DNA of 64,000 bases from an uncultured Lachnospiraceae bacterium (GCA_951802115.1 CATOPL010000015.1:23281-87280); one strand, 5' to 3'. Shown: positions 52,210-61,011, numbered from the stretch's first letter. Notes: generated by a model not told the origin, from the sequence alone. Program-made: numbers and translations.

Positions 52210-53409
52210 ATGAAACATTTTACCAAAGGAATCTTTCTGGGATTTGGCGCTGCCGCTTTGACGCTGATCGCTTTTTTCCTTTTTCAGCAGACAATTCAGC
52301 CGGATATTCCGGATAGCAAACCGGATACTCAGGAGGTGGACGAGGCGGAATATTCCGCGATAACAAATCAGCCGGAAACCGACAATACAGATAAATCCGA
52401 ACCGGAACCACCCGAAAAGGAATCAGAATCTCTGGAACCGGACAACCGTGCTGAAAGCAAAACAGAAGAAACTCCAGAAAAGTCTTCAGAAGCCGTACTT
52501 GCTTTTGCCGGAGATGTCATGTTCTCTGAACAATATCTTTCTGCCTACGACAAAAACGGCGTCCAGGCTCTTGCCAGTGAACAGATGCTTACAGAAATGA
52601 GAGAGGCAGATCTTTTCATGCTGAATCAGGAATTCCCCTTCAGTCTTCGTGGGGAAGCAATGGAAGACAAACAATATACATTCCGCACAGATCCCCGATA
52701 TGTCTCCATCTTTCAGGATCTGGGAACCGATCTTGTCACGGTTGCCAACAATCACGCGCTGGATTTTGGGCAGGATGCTTTCTGCGATACGCTGGATACT
52801 CTGAAGCAGGCGCAGATCACCTGTGTTGGCGGAGGTTACAATATAGCAGAAGCTTCTGCACCTGCCGTCTGCACTGTAAACGGTCAGACATTTGCTGTCT
52901 TTGCCGCAACGAGAGTATCTCCGTCCTACGACTGGTATGCAACCGAAAATCAGCCGGGAATGTTCCAGACCTACGATCCGGCAAAATTAAATGCCGCCAT
53001 CGCAGAGGCGGAAGAACAATATGATCATACCATCGTCTTTGTTCACTGGGGCGTTGAGCATGTAGAATACCCTGAAGACTATCAGCGTACACTTGCAAAA
53101 GGATATATCGACGCAGGGGCCGATCTGATCATCGGCTGTCATCCTCATATTCTGCAGGGCTTTGAATATTACAACAACGTTCCTGTCATCTACAGCCTTG
53201 GAAATTATCTGTTTGGCAACCGTGACGGCGAAACTTTACTGTTGAAGTCTGTCTTTCACGAAGATGGAACAATGGACATCCGGCTCATCCCCTGCCGGCG
53301 CCAGAGTGGAATCCTCTCCGTCATACAGGATCCTGCCGCTCTTTATCAGCATCTGACCGAACTGTCTTTCAATGCCAAAGTTGCATCGGACGGGCAGCTG
53401 ACCCATTGA
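52210..53409 (+). CDS. CapA family protein
   Basis: 399 residues: N-terminal membrane helix (~7-30), an acidic Glu/Pro/Ser linker (~38-93), then a CapA metallophosphatase-like domain with LAFAGDVMFSEQY, VTVANNHALDFG, VFVHWGVEHVEYP and IIGCHPHILQGFEYY. CapA enzymes act with the poly-gamma-glutamate capsule system or on related polymers at the surface. No capBC genes are here. GGGGAGG lies 7 bases before the ATG. Confidence 0.92.
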   Translation: MKHFTKGIFLGFGAAALTLIAFFLFQQTIQPDIPDSKPDTQEVDEAEYSAITNQPETDNTDKSEPEPPEKESESLEPDNRAESKTEETPEKSSEAVLAFAGDVMFSEQYLSAYDKNGVQALASEQMLTEMREADLFMLNQEFPFSLRGEAMEDKQYTFRTDPRYVSIFQDLGTDLVTVANNHALDFGQDAFCDTLDTLKQAQITCVGGGYNIAEASAPAVCTVNGQTFAVFAATRVSPSYDWYATENQPGMFQTYDPAKLNAAIAEAEEQYDHTIVFVHWGVEHVEYPEDYQRTLAKGYIDAGADLIIGCHPHILQGFEYYNNVPVIYSLGNYLFGNRDGETLLLKSVFHEDGTMDIRLIPCRRQSGILSVIQDPAALYQHLTELSFNAKVASDGQLTH

Positions 53410-53436
53410 ATCCTGCCGTCCGAATCCGCGTTTTTT
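53386..53436 (+). terminator. Terminator overlapping the capA stop codon
   Basis: TCGGACGGGCAG (53386-53397) pairs with CTGCCGTCCGA (53413-53423), one bulged G. The stop codon lies in the loop. A T-run (tttttt) follows after 7 bases, so termination strength is uncertain. Confidence 0.5.
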
Positions 53437-53572
53437 CATTTTAAACATGAATTTTCAGACACACTCCAGTATTACAGATTTAGTTCCGCGATCCTGTATA
53501 TCCCAGAACGCAAAACAGACGATTGCTATCATCCAAATATGCATGGGAACTGTTTGCAATCTCTCCTGATAT

Positions 53573-53610
53573 AAAAAATCCGAACCTGCCTCCGGTCGAA
53601 AACAGGTTCG
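53573..53610 (-). terminator. Terminator of tRNA-Leu (TAG)
   Basis: Minus strand: CGAACCTG/CAGGTTCG (53581-53588, 53603-53610) with a 14-base loop, followed by GATTTTTTA. Confidence 0.8.
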
Positions 53611-53626
53611 AATTATCATGATCTGA

Positions 53627-53708
53627 TGCGGATAACAGGACTTGAACCTGCACGGGTTTGCCCACCAGAACCTAAATCTGGCGCGTCTGCCAATTCCGCC
53701 ATATCCGC
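53627..53708 (-). tRNA. tRNA-Leu (anticodon TAG)
   Basis: 82 bases with long variable arm (class II). Acceptor GCGGATA, anticodon loop TTTAGGT closed by CCAGA/TCTGG, T-loop TTCAAGT. Single gene with a terminator. Confidence 0.94.
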
Positions 53709-53771
53709 TTGTTCTCTCCATCCCCAAACAGGATGCTTTTTTATCTTATCACCTGTCCGGCCAAAAGTCAA

Positions 53772-54584
53772 TCAGTTAAAAAAGCATTCCAGAATCAGCA
53801 TAAGAACCGGCTGATGCAGCATATAGATCTCAAGGCTGTGGTACCCAATCCATTCCAGAAAACCGGCGCGGCGGCAGAGCATACGTTTGACCGCATTTTG
53901 TTCCATCAGAATCCCATACAGAAAAAAACCGCACAGGTACAAAAACAGCCATGGAAAAAGAGAAAAATAATCTCCCGAGAAAAATCCCGGCGCCGGAAAC
54001 CCCAATCCGGCGCTTCCAATTCCTCTGTAAAAAACACCCGGAACTTTTCCCAGACAAATATTTTCAAACCCCAGATAGCCTCTGTTTACATTTCTTGTCA
54101 GGAAAAAAAGGAATGCGCTTGCCAGCAATCCTGCCTTCTGGGACATTCTTTGGAGTACTCCGGAAACCGGAATCAGCAGAAGCATAGCCGCCCCTGTAAA
54201 TGTTAAAATGCCAAACAGGATTCTTTCCGATGGCATAAAAAAGTGTGTAACCATGGTAATCACAAGCCCGCAGGCTGATATAAGAATTCCTCTTCTCCAT
54301 GGTATACGTCCCAGTCTCCAGCAAAACCCGGACAGCAGAATAAATGTCCAGCAAATACTCTGCTGCCATACATATCCTGGTGTCTGAAAAAACCAGCGAA
54401 TCGAAACGCCATACAGCTCTACCAGATCAAACAGCCCATGATAGATAATCATGCTGATCAGCGTCAGGCCCCGCAGTCCGTCAAGCAAATGATACCGCAT
54501 TCTGTCTTTTGTTGTCTCAGACCTGTTCTTTGCAAGTACTTTCTGTTTTACATTTTGTATTTGTTCCTTGTTTTTCATTCTCAA
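53772..54584 (-). CDS. DUF1624-type membrane protein (acyltransferase-like)
   Basis: 270 residues with about seven membrane segments. N-terminal RYHLLDGLRGLTLISMIIYHGLFDLVE and the end GYHSLEIYMLHQPVLMLIL are marks of the heparan-alpha-glucosaminide acetyltransferase/DUF1624 group. Role unknown, perhaps surface-polymer acylation. The start is unclear: TTG at 54584 has AGAGG 7 bases upstream, ATG at 54578 is next, and ATG at 54500 gives the domain start. The first two overlap the Na/Pi gene by about 60 bases. Confidence 0.8.
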   Translation of the reverse strand: MRMKNKEQIQNVKQKVLAKNRSETTKDRMRYHLLDGLRGLTLISMIIYHGLFDLVELYGVSIRWFFQTPGYVWQQSICWTFILLSGFCWRLGRIPWRRGILISACGLVITMVTHFFMPSERILFGILTFTGAAMLLLIPVSGVLQRMSQKAGLLASAFLFFLTRNVNRGYLGFENICLGKVPGVFYRGIGSAGLGFPAPGFFSGDYFSLFPWLFLYLCGFFLYGILMEQNAVKRMLCRRAGFLEWIGYHSLEIYMLHQPVLMLILECFFN

Positions 54585-56385
54585 TTATAATCCTCTGTTT
54601 ATTTTCTACATGATCTGCATCTGACAGCATATATTTTTCATGGTATTCTCTGCAGTATTTCTGGAATGTCGCCTTATCCTCCCTTCGCAGCTCCGCCGCA
54701 TACTCGTGCACCTCGTATCCGTCTGTTCCAAGCTGCAGAAGCGTAATCGCAACATTGGAACAGTGGTCCGAAATTCTCTCATAATTCGTTGTCAGATCTG
54801 AAAGTACAAACCCCATCTCAATGGTGCATTCTCCGGTCCGCAGTCTTTCCACATGACGCTTTTTCAGCTTCCGATACAGATCATTCATAGTCTCGCCCAA
54901 AGGTTCTACCCGTGATGCCATCTCGCAGTTCTCGTCAGCAAAAGCATCTACCGCCAGTTCCACAATCTCTCTCAGAGCGTCTGAGTATACCTGCAGCTCT
55001 TCTTTTGCCTTCCTGGAAAACTCCATACGCTTTTGCTTCAGTTCCAAAGCTGCCTGAGCCACATTCAATGAATGATCCGCGATACGTTCAAAGTCCCCGA
55101 TACAATGCAGCAGCATTGACACCATATAGCTGTCTTTTTCCGACAAATCCCTGCTCCCCAGCTTCACCAGATAACTGCCCAGTTCGTCTTCATAGCGATC
55201 CGTCAATTCTTCCAGACGAATGACTTTCTTCATAGTTTCCCCGTCATAATCATGCAGCAGACAAACCGCGTATTTCAACATTTTTCTGGACATACGAGCC
55301 ATCCTTACTGCTGCATTCCTGGCCTGTTTTACCGCATATCCCGGCGTGTCCAGAAAACGAACATCCAGAAGCATTAACTCTTTCTCCTGCTCCGGCTCTA
55401 CAGACTGCGTTGAATCCGGAATGGTCAAACATACCAGTTTTACCAGAACTTTCGAAAAAGGAAGCAGCACTGCAGTGGCTGCAATATTAAATACTGAATG
55501 TACCACCGCAATTCCTGCCGCACCTGCAGGTTCATCCAGAAATGTAAAGTTGAACAATCCATGAAGCAGATAGAACAAAATCATGAAAAGCACAGTGCCG
55601 ATAAGATTAAAATACAGATGAAGAAGAGCCGTCCGCCTGGCATTTTTATGGGCTCCGATCCCTGAAAGCATCGCTGTCACACAGGTTCCGATATTCTGTC
55701 CCATAATAATCGGAATGGCAATTCCAAAAGATACTGCGCCTGTGGCGCACAGAGCCTGCAGAATACCTACTGACGCAGAAGAACTCTGAATTACTGCGGT
55801 TAGCACGGCTCCGCAGATCAAACCCAAAAGCGGATGCGAAAATAACATCAGTATCCCTGTAAATTCCGGTACATCCGCCAAAGGCTTCACTGCCCCACTC
55901 ATAGTTTCCATACCGGACATCAGAATTGCAAAACCTACCAGGATAAAGCCTGCGTCCTGCCTTTTATTCCGTTTGGAAAACATCAGGAAACAGACCCCCA
56001 GCATCGCCAGCGCCGGTGAAAAAGAAGATGGCTTCAGCAGGCGGACAAAAAAGCTGTCGCTCTTGATACCCGACAGACTCAAAAGCCAGGAAGTAATCGT
56101 TGTCCCGACATTGGCTCCCATTATAATTCCTACTGCCTGTGTCAGTTTCATAATCCCTGAATTCACAAATCCCACCACCATGACAGTGGTTGCTGATGAT
56201 GACTGGATGACTGCTGTCACTCCTGCCCCCAACAACACTGCTTTAAGGGAATTCGACGTCAGTTTTTCAAGAAGTCGTTCCAGTCTGCCGCCGGATATTT
56301 TCGCCAGTCCGTTTCCCATCACATCCATTCCATACAAAAACATCGCCAATCCGCCAAGCATCGACAGAAAACCGAATAAATCCAT
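54517..56385 (-). CDS. Na/Pi cotransporter family protein with PhoU domain
   Basis: 622 residues from the ATG at 56385 (GAGG 8 bases upstream). Two Na/Pi repeats with the paired QSSSA motifs (AVIQSSSATTVMVVGFVNSG and AVIQSSSASVGILQAL) and GANVGTTIT, followed by a PhoU-like helical domain (~340-560) with YVSMLLHCIGDFERIADHSLNVAQ-type repeats. Such proteins take up phosphate using sodium or regulate it. The Lys/Glu-rich C-terminus overlaps the next gene. Confidence 0.92.
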   Translation of the reverse strand: MDLFGFLSMLGGLAMFLYGMDVMGNGLAKISGGRLERLLEKLTSNSLKAVLLGAGVTAVIQSSSATTVMVVGFVNSGIMKLTQAVGIIMGANVGTTITSWLLSLSGIKSDSFFVRLLKPSSFSPALAMLGVCFLMFSKRNKRQDAGFILVGFAILMSGMETMSGAVKPLADVPEFTGILMLFSHPLLGLICGAVLTAVIQSSSASVGILQALCATGAVSFGIAIPIIMGQNIGTCVTAMLSGIGAHKNARRTALLHLYFNLIGTVLFMILFYLLHGLFNFTFLDEPAGAAGIAVVHSVFNIAATAVLLPFSKVLVKLVCLTIPDSTQSVEPEQEKELMLLDVRFLDTPGYAVKQARNAAVRMARMSRKMLKYAVCLLHDYDGETMKKVIRLEELTDRYEDELGSYLVKLGSRDLSEKDSYMVSMLLHCIGDFERIADHSLNVAQAALELKQKRMEFSRKAKEELQVYSDALREIVELAVDAFADENCEMASRVEPLGETMNDLYRKLKKRHVERLRTGECTIEMGFVLSDLTTNYERISDHCSNVAITLLQLGTDGYEVHEYAAELRREDKATFQKYCREYHEKYMLSDADHVENKQRIIIENEKQGTNTKCKTESTCKEQV

Positions 56386-56853
56386 ATCTCTTTCCTCTTT
56401 TCTTTCATTGATAAGTAATATTTCCATTTTTCGTCAACCCTATAAGTCATATTACGATATCCATATAAAATTCAGAGGAAATCTGCATGAAATGCAATAC
56501 AGTTTCTGATATTTTCAGCCTTTAACAGGCAGCGGCATTGAAGCAGAAGAACCAGAGGCGGGGGACCTCTGGTTCTTCTGTAACAACTCTTTTATATATA
56601 TTTATTGACGATACTGCTTTATTAAGAATAATCAAAAGGGAGGGTTTATTCATTAAAAAGGGGGATTAGGGGGGCAGTATCATCCATAAATACCTGAACT
56701 CACAAACAGATCAACTGCAAATGCCAGTCTTTGTCTGTTGGCATTATTATACGTTCTGCACGGACATTTGTACATTGACAAAACATATAAATTTTCAATA
56801 TTTTTCGACATTTTCTGAAACAAAAAAACCAAAAGCGGGAAATAATCCAAAAG
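56386..56853. other. Intergenic region upstream of the Na/Pi gene
   Basis: No supported gene. It holds the Na/Pi upstream region, the 15-bp inverted repeat (56544-56580), a G-run stretch (aaagggggattaggggggcag near 56658-56678) and hairpin AATGCCA/TGGCATT near 56717-56744. No promoter of full quality was found for the Na/Pi gene; TTGACG near 56432 is a weak -35 candidate. Confidence 0.5.
56544..56580. repeat. Perfect 15-bp inverted repeat
   Basis: CAGAAGAACCAGAGG (56544-56558) and CCTCTGGTTCTTCTG (56566-56580), 7-base loop. It would make a very stable hairpin. No T-run follows on the minus strand and only a weak one on the plus strand. No gene lies immediately upstream on the plus strand, so its purpose is unclear. 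Confidence 0.8.
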
Positions 56854-56880
56854 AAAAAGCACTGAAAACCAGTGCTTTTT
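56854..56880. terminator. Terminator of tRNA cluster 1
   Basis: Perfect 11-bp stem AAAAAGCACTG-aaaac-CAGTGCTTTTT, followed on the minus strand by CTTTTGG. It lies 7 bases past tRNA-Lys and reads as a bidirectional terminator. Confidence 0.85.
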
Positions 56881-56886
56881 CAACTA

Positions 56887-56959
56887 TGAGACATCGGGGA
56901 TTCGAACCCCGGACAACTTGATTAAAAGTCAAGTGCTCTACCAACTGAGCTAATATCCC
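56887..56959 (-). tRNA. tRNA-Lys (anticodon TTT)
   Basis: 73 bases; acceptor GGGATAT, anticodon loop CTTTTAA in stem CTTGA/TCAAG, T-loop TTCGAAT. Last gene of cluster 1. Confidence 0.95.
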
Positions 56960-56983
56960 ATCATCTGCATTCACATGCCCAAA

Positions 56984-57056
56984 CTGGGCTAGCTGGATTC
57001 GAACCAGCGTGATGCAGGAGTCAAAGTCCTGTGCCTTACCGCTTGGCGATAGCCCA
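56984..57056 (-). tRNA. tRNA-Gln (anticodon TTG)
   Basis: 73 bases; acceptor TGGGCTA, anticodon loop CTTTGAC in stem CAGGA/TCCTG, T-loop TTCGAAT. Confidence 0.95.
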
Positions 57057-57071
57057 TTATCTTTGATTCAG

Positions 57072-57145
57072 GGTGGATACAGGGATTCGAACCCTGGACC
57101 TCCAGAGCCACAATCTGGCGCGCTAACCAACTGCGCTATACCCAC
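57072..57145 (-). tRNA. tRNA-His (anticodon GTG)
   Basis: 74 bases; acceptor GTGGGTA, anticodon loop TTGTGGC in stem CCAGA/TCTGG. The discriminator C is as expected for histidine. Confidence 0.95.
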
Positions 57146-57175
57146 CATAGTTCTTCCGGCTGCAACACAGCCCAA

Positions 57176-57249
<74 letters not shown>

Positions 57250-57324
57250 AATATACCGAACCGGTACTTGAGAATACTATCACAAAACAGACAGTATGTC
57301 AACATCTTTTTCACAGAAAAAAAG

Positions 57325-57395
57325 AGCGGGTGATGGGAATCGAACCCACGTATCCAGCTTGGAAGGCTGGTGTTCTACCATTGAACTACACCCGC
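57325..57395 (-). tRNA. tRNA-Gly (anticodon TCC)
   Basis: 71 bases; acceptor GCGGGTG, anticodon loop CTTCCAA in stem CCAGC/GCTGG, T-loop TTCGATT. Confidence 0.95.
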
Positions 57396-57398
57396 ATA

Positions 57399-57473
57399 TC
57401 GGGGTGACAGGATTCGAACCTGCGACCTCCTGGTCCCAAACCAGGCGCTCTAGCCAAGCTGAGCCACACCCCG
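57399..57473 (-). tRNA. tRNA-Pro (anticodon TGG)
   Basis: 75 bases; acceptor CGGGGTG, anticodon loop TTTGGGA in stem CCTGG/CCAGG. First gene of cluster 1. Confidence 0.95.
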
Positions 57474-57502
57474 TTCTGTCATCCGCTCGCGGACACTTAT
57501 AC

Positions 57503-57531
57503 AGTATATAGGAGCATTACTAAAATGTCAA
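57503..57531 (-). promoter_or_regulatory. Promoter of tRNA cluster 1
   Basis: Minus strand TTGACA (57526-57531), 17-base spacer, TATACT (57503-57508), about 30 bases upstream of tRNA-Pro. It gives a single transcript Pro-Gly-Arg-His-Gln-Lys. Confidence 0.85.
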
Positions 57532-57557
57532 CTGTTTTTTTGCCTTTTTCTCCGCTT

Positions 57558-58064
57558 CTACCAGAGCAAATGAAGCCTCTTCTCACCAAGATAACAGATA
57601 TTAAAATGCGCGATTCCTTCTCTGTCTATCTCCATCAGAATATAACTTGGCCTGTGTCCGTCCTGTCTTGGAAGAGACAGACTTCCAGGATTCAGAATCG
57701 TAAGGCCTTCTTTCTGTTCCAGACATGGATAATGTGTATGTCCATACATAACAATGTCCACTTTTTTCAATACCGCCTGCTCTCTCAGCCCGTCATGTCC
57801 CATCCCCACACAGTAACGATGGCCATGCGTCAGCAGTGCACGATACTTTCCAAGAGTCACAATCTCTTCTTTGGGAAGCGCACTGTACCAGTCATTATTC
57901 CCGGCTACCATACTGACTTCTGCATCTGTCAGAGAAGAGATATACTCTTCTGATCCTTCCACATCTCCCAGATGAATCAGGTGATCAATAGGCCCTGTTT
58001 TGCTGAGAGCCTTTTTCAAATTCTCTTCTCTGCCGTGAGTGTCACTGACAATCAATATTTTCAT
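57558..58064 (-). CDS. YfcE-type metallophosphoesterase
   Basis: 168 residues. Metal-ligand blocks IVSDTHGREENL, HLGDVEGS, VAGNNDW, LTHGHRY and MYGHTHYP follow in order. Such enzymes hydrolyse phosphodiesters in vitro; the natural substrate is not established. ATGA overlap with rdgB, so it follows the purine-sanitising gene in one operon. Confidence 0.92.
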   Translation of the reverse strand: MKILIVSDTHGREENLKKALSKTGPIDHLIHLGDVEGSEEYISSLTDAEVSMVAGNNDWYSALPKEEIVTLGKYRALLTHGHRYCVGMGHDGLREQAVLKKVDIVMYGHTHYPCLEQKEGLTILNPGSLSLPRQDGHRPSYILMEIDREGIAHFNICYLGEKRLHLLW

Positions 58065-58672
58065 TGTAGTTCCTCTTCCAGTTTTATGAGCTCCTCTTTC
58101 ATCATTCTGAGCGCTTTTCCTCTGTGGCTGAGTTTATTTTTTATCTCCAGGGAAAGCTCTGCCGAATAACAGTCATACTCGGGAAGATAGAAAATCGGAT
58201 CATAGCCAAAACCATTTTCTCCCCGTTCTTCATATCCAATCTCTCCTTCCATGGTCCCTCTTGTCACCAGCATTCTTCCGTCCGGAAGAGCCGCTGCGAT
58301 GGCACACACAAACCTGGCACTTCTTTCTCCTCCGTCCTTGCCCTTCAATCTGTCAATAATATTCTGATTTTTTACAGTATAAGACGTATCATATCCCATA
58401 TACCGCGCCGAATAAACACCTGGCTCTTTATTCAGCGCGTCAACCTCCAGTCCGGAATCATCCGCCAGTACAAGTTCTCCTGACATTTTCATGATCTCTT
58501 TTGCCTTGATCATGGCATTTTCTTCGAATGTGGCGCCATTTTCCGCCACCTCCGCTGTTATTCCTGCTTCTTTCAGTGAAAGAACTTCTATATCCAGATC
58601 TTTTAGTATCATCCGGACTTCTTTCATCTTTCCTTCATTGCCTGTCGCAAATATAATTTTTTTTATCTTCAT
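58061..58672 (-). CDS. rdgB: XTP/dITP diphosphatase (RdgB/HAM1)
   Basis: 203 residues. N-terminal IIFATGNEGKMKEVRMIL, VLADDSGLEVDALNKEPGVYSARY and the C-terminal SLEIKNKLSHRGKALRMM are family signatures. It removes non-canonical purine nucleotides such as ITP and XTP before they enter DNA. It overlaps both neighbours by 4 bases. Confidence 0.95.
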   Translation of the reverse strand: MKIKKIIFATGNEGKMKEVRMILKDLDIEVLSLKEAGITAEVAENGATFEENAMIKAKEIMKMSGELVLADDSGLEVDALNKEPGVYSARYMGYDTSYTVKNQNIIDRLKGKDGGERSARFVCAIAAALPDGRMLVTRGTMEGEIGYEERGENGFGYDPIFYLPEYDCYSAELSLEIKNKLSHRGKALRMMKEELIKLEEELQ

Positions 58673-59832
58673 CCCTGTCTCTCCTGAGATTTTCTTCTGG
58701 GCGGTTTAGGTCCTAAAAACTGATAATAATAGGTTTTCAACATCCCATTATAAATTTTTCGGTTTTTATCCGCTTTTCTTCCAATAAAATGTTCCGCTTC
58801 CTCATAACTGGTGATCAGATACATAGACCAGCTGTCCAGCTCGCGAAACCGTTCCCCAATCTCCCTGTAAAGCTGCGGCAGATGCTCCTTTTCCTCCAGT
58901 CGTTCTCCATAAGGCGGATTACTGATCAGAAATCCATATTTCTTAGGATGATTCAGTTCCGTGACCGGTCTTTGCTGCAGATGAAGCAAATGATCCACTC
59001 CCGCTGCCGCCGCATTCTGTCTGGCTGCTTTTATAATACTCCCATCCAGGTCGTATCCCTGTATATCCGTCTCTATTTCGGCGTCCACCAGATCGTTCGC
59101 CTCATCAACCGCCTGATACCAGCATTTTCGGTCAAAAATATTTGTCCATTTTTCTGCCGTAAAAGAGCGATTCATCCCTGGAGCTATATTGGCAGCAATC
59201 ATGGCCGCCTCAATAGGGATCGTACCGCTTCCGCAGAAGGGATCTACCAGAATACGATCTTTTTTCCATGGGGTCAAAAGAATCAGCGCCGCTGCCAGTG
59301 TCTCTTTGATCGGCGCCTTGCTGACCATGGTACGATATCCCCTTTTATGCAGAGACAGGCCTGTAGTATCCAGGCACACCGTTGCTTCATCTTTCATAAA
59401 CGAAATACGCACAGGATATTCAGCCCCTGTCTCAGGAAACCATTCCATATGATATACGGTCTTCAGACGTTCAACAATCGCTTTTTTCACAATAGACTGA
59501 ATATCGGACGGACTGAACAGTCTGCTTTTCACAGAAGAGGCTTTCGCAACCCAGAATTTCCCATCAGAAGGAAGATATCTTTCCCAGGGAAGTTCTTTTA
59601 TTTTGTCAAAAAGCTCTTCAAATGTAACCGCTCTTATTTTACCCACTTTCAAAAGAACTCGTTCTGCTGTCCGAAGAAATATATTTGCACGGCTGACTGC
59701 ATTTTGATCTCCGCAAAACGTAACTCTTCCATCCTCCACTTGGATAATCTCATACCCCAGATCTACGATCTCCTTTTTCAGAACTGCCTCCAGACCAAAG
59801 TGACATGGGGCAACCAACTCTATCCTGTTCAT
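58669..59832 (-). CDS. THUMP-domain RNA methyltransferase (RlmL/YpsC-like)
   Basis: 387 residues. N-terminal ferredoxin-like and THUMP domain (~1-155), then SAM-binding DPFCGSGTIPIEAAMIA and catalytic NPPYGERL, which suits N2-guanine methylation of 23S rRNA. Basic tail KPPRRKSQERQG. It is the first gene of an operon with rdgB and the phosphoesterase. Promoter at 59880-59908. Confidence 0.9.
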   Translation of the reverse strand: MNRIELVAPCHFGLEAVLKKEIVDLGYEIIQVEDGRVTFCGDQNAVSRANIFLRTAERVLLKVGKIRAVTFEELFDKIKELPWERYLPSDGKFWVAKASSVKSRLFSPSDIQSIVKKAIVERLKTVYHMEWFPETGAEYPVRISFMKDEATVCLDTTGLSLHKRGYRTMVSKAPIKETLAAALILLTPWKKDRILVDPFCGSGTIPIEAAMIAANIAPGMNRSFTAEKWTNIFDRKCWYQAVDEANDLVDAEIETDIQGYDLDGSIIKAARQNAAAAGVDHLLHLQQRPVTELNHPKKYGFLISNPPYGERLEEKEHLPQLYREIGERFRELDSWSMYLITSYEEAEHFIGRKADKNRKIYNGMLKTYYYQFLGPKPPRRKSQERQG

Positions 59833-59879
59833 CCGTTGTCCTTTCCGGTATTTTAAAACACTGCTTTTACCTCATGTAT

Positions 59880-59908
59880 ATCTTATCCGGAGAATACAGT
59901 AATGTCAA
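59880..59908 (-). promoter_or_regulatory. Promoter of the rlmL-like / rdgB operon
   Basis: Minus strand TTGACA (59903-59908), 17-base spacer, TAAGAT (59880-59885). Confidence 0.75.
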
Positions 59909-59926
59909 TCATTTCCTACTTTGTCC

Positions 59927-60232
59927 TCACCGTTCCAGATATCTTCCTCTGTATGCTTGGATCCCTCCAACGACAGATATGGCGCGATAGCCCTGTTCCT
60001 GAAGCTCTCTCGCCGCCTGCATACTCAAGCCGCCCCGATCACAATACAGAATCGGTACAACATTTCCCAGACCGCGAACGCGCTGCAACAGATACTCATG
60101 GGGAATACAGACTGAATTCCTGATATGCATTTTCCGGTATTCGGCAGGATTTCTCACATCGACCAGAAGATACGCTTTGTCAAAAATATAGCGGTCAATT
60201 TCTTTTGCAGAGATTGTTTCAATATCTGACAT
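59927..60232 (-). CDS. Rhodanese-like domain protein
   Basis: 101 residues from the ATG at 60232 (AAGGA 9 bases upstream). One rhodanese domain: YLLVDVRNPAEYRKMHIRNSVCIP, then active-site loop LYCDRGGLSM with the catalytic Cys, and GYRAISVVGGIQAYRG. Transfers sulphane sulphur to an unknown acceptor; single-domain forms are common. Confidence 0.9.
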   Translation of the reverse strand: MSDIETISAKEIDRYIFDKAYLLVDVRNPAEYRKMHIRNSVCIPHEYLLQRVRGLGNVVPILYCDRGGLSMQAARELQEQGYRAISVVGGIQAYRGRYLER

Positions 60233-60292
60233 GATCTTTTCCTTTTTTCTCTTATTAGTTAGTATATGCATCACAGGAAAAGCCGGGCACAC

Positions 60293-60322
60293 AAAAGGGA
60301 GAACGGCCGACGCCGTCCTCCC
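60293..60322 (-). terminator. Terminator of the Asn/Ser-rich small gene
   Basis: Minus strand: GGGAGGACGGC-gtcg-GCCGTTCTCCC, 11 bp with one wobble, followed by TTTTGTG. It lies 19 bases after the stop. Confidence 0.8.
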
Positions 60323-60340
60323 TTCTGCAGTCCTGTTTTC

Positions 60341-60493
60341 TTAGTAGCTGCAATTTTCAGAACTTTCGTTGGTTGAAGAGTTCTTGGAACTGGAGTTTTT
60401 GCTCTTGGAATTGCTGCTCTTGGAATTGTTTGCGTTGCTGGAATTGTTGGTATTTGTCGTGTTGGTAGAATTATTTGTGTTGTTAGAACTCAT
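60341..60493 (-). CDS. Small Asn/Ser-rich protein (50 residues)
   Basis: A short gene that is easily missed. AGGAGGT lies 9 bases before the ATG at 60493; a promoter and a terminator bracket it. The product is low-complexity: an N-terminal Asn/Thr/Ser tract, then Ser/Lys/Asn repeats (SNSKSKNSSSK) and the tail ENCSY with one Cys. No signal or membrane segment. Composition recalls gamma-type small spore proteins, but the sequence shows no clear homology. Function unknown. Confidence 0.7.
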   Translation of the reverse strand: MSSNNTNNSTNTTNTNNSSNANNSKSSNSKSKNSSSKNSSTNESSENCSY

Positions 60494-60586
60494 AGTCGTA
60501 TGACCTCCTGTAATAAATATTTACAGCAGTAGTATGAGACTTCTTATCCAAAAATATACCCTGTTTTTTCAAATTTCAAAAGTAGG

Positions 60587-60614
60587 ATTATAATTCTTCT
60601 CCAACACAGTACAA
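60587..60614 (-). promoter_or_regulatory. Promoter of the Asn/Ser-rich small gene
   Basis: Minus strand TTGTAC (60609-60614), 16-base spacer, perfect TATAAT (60587-60592). Confidence 0.6.
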
Positions 60615-60656
60615 GCCTGTCCAGACGACTTCCCGCCTGATCAGACGCTATTTTAT

Positions 60657-60690
60657 AAAAAATAAAAACCACCTGTAAAGACAGATGGTT
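60657..60690 (-). terminator. Terminator of tRNA cluster 2
   Basis: Minus strand: AACCATCTGT-cttt-ACAGGTGGTT, 10 bp with one wobble, followed by TTTATTTTTT. It lies 6 bases past tRNA-Arg. Confidence 0.85.
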
Positions 60691-60695
60691 CCAAA

Positions 60696-60769
<74 letters not shown>

Positions 60770-60789
60770 ATATTCTTTCATGATACAAA

Positions 60790-60875
60790 TGCCGGCGACC
60801 GGAATCGAACCGGTACGGGAGATTAGTCCCGCAGGATTTTAAGTCCTGTGCGTCTGCCAGTTCCGCCACGCCGGC
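60790..60875 (-). tRNA. tRNA-Leu (anticodon TAA)
   Basis: 86 bases, class II; acceptor GCCGGCG, anticodon loop CTTAAAA in stem CAGGA/TCCTG, long variable arm, T-loop TTCGATT. Confidence 0.95.
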
Positions 60876-60898
60876 ACAATACAGGCGAAGCTGTAAAA

Positions 60899-60971
60899 TG
60901 GGACCTATAGGGCTCGAACCTATGACCCTCTGCTTGTAAGGCAGATGCTCTCCCAGCTGAGCTAAGATCCC
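60899..60971 (-). tRNA. tRNA-Val (anticodon TAC)
   Basis: 73 bases; acceptor GGGATCT, anticodon loop CTTACAA in stem TCTGC/GCAGA, T-loop TTCGAGC. Confidence 0.95.
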
Positions 60972-61011
60972 ATATGTACTGCTATTTATAAAACTGAGAC
61001 TTACGTCTCAA

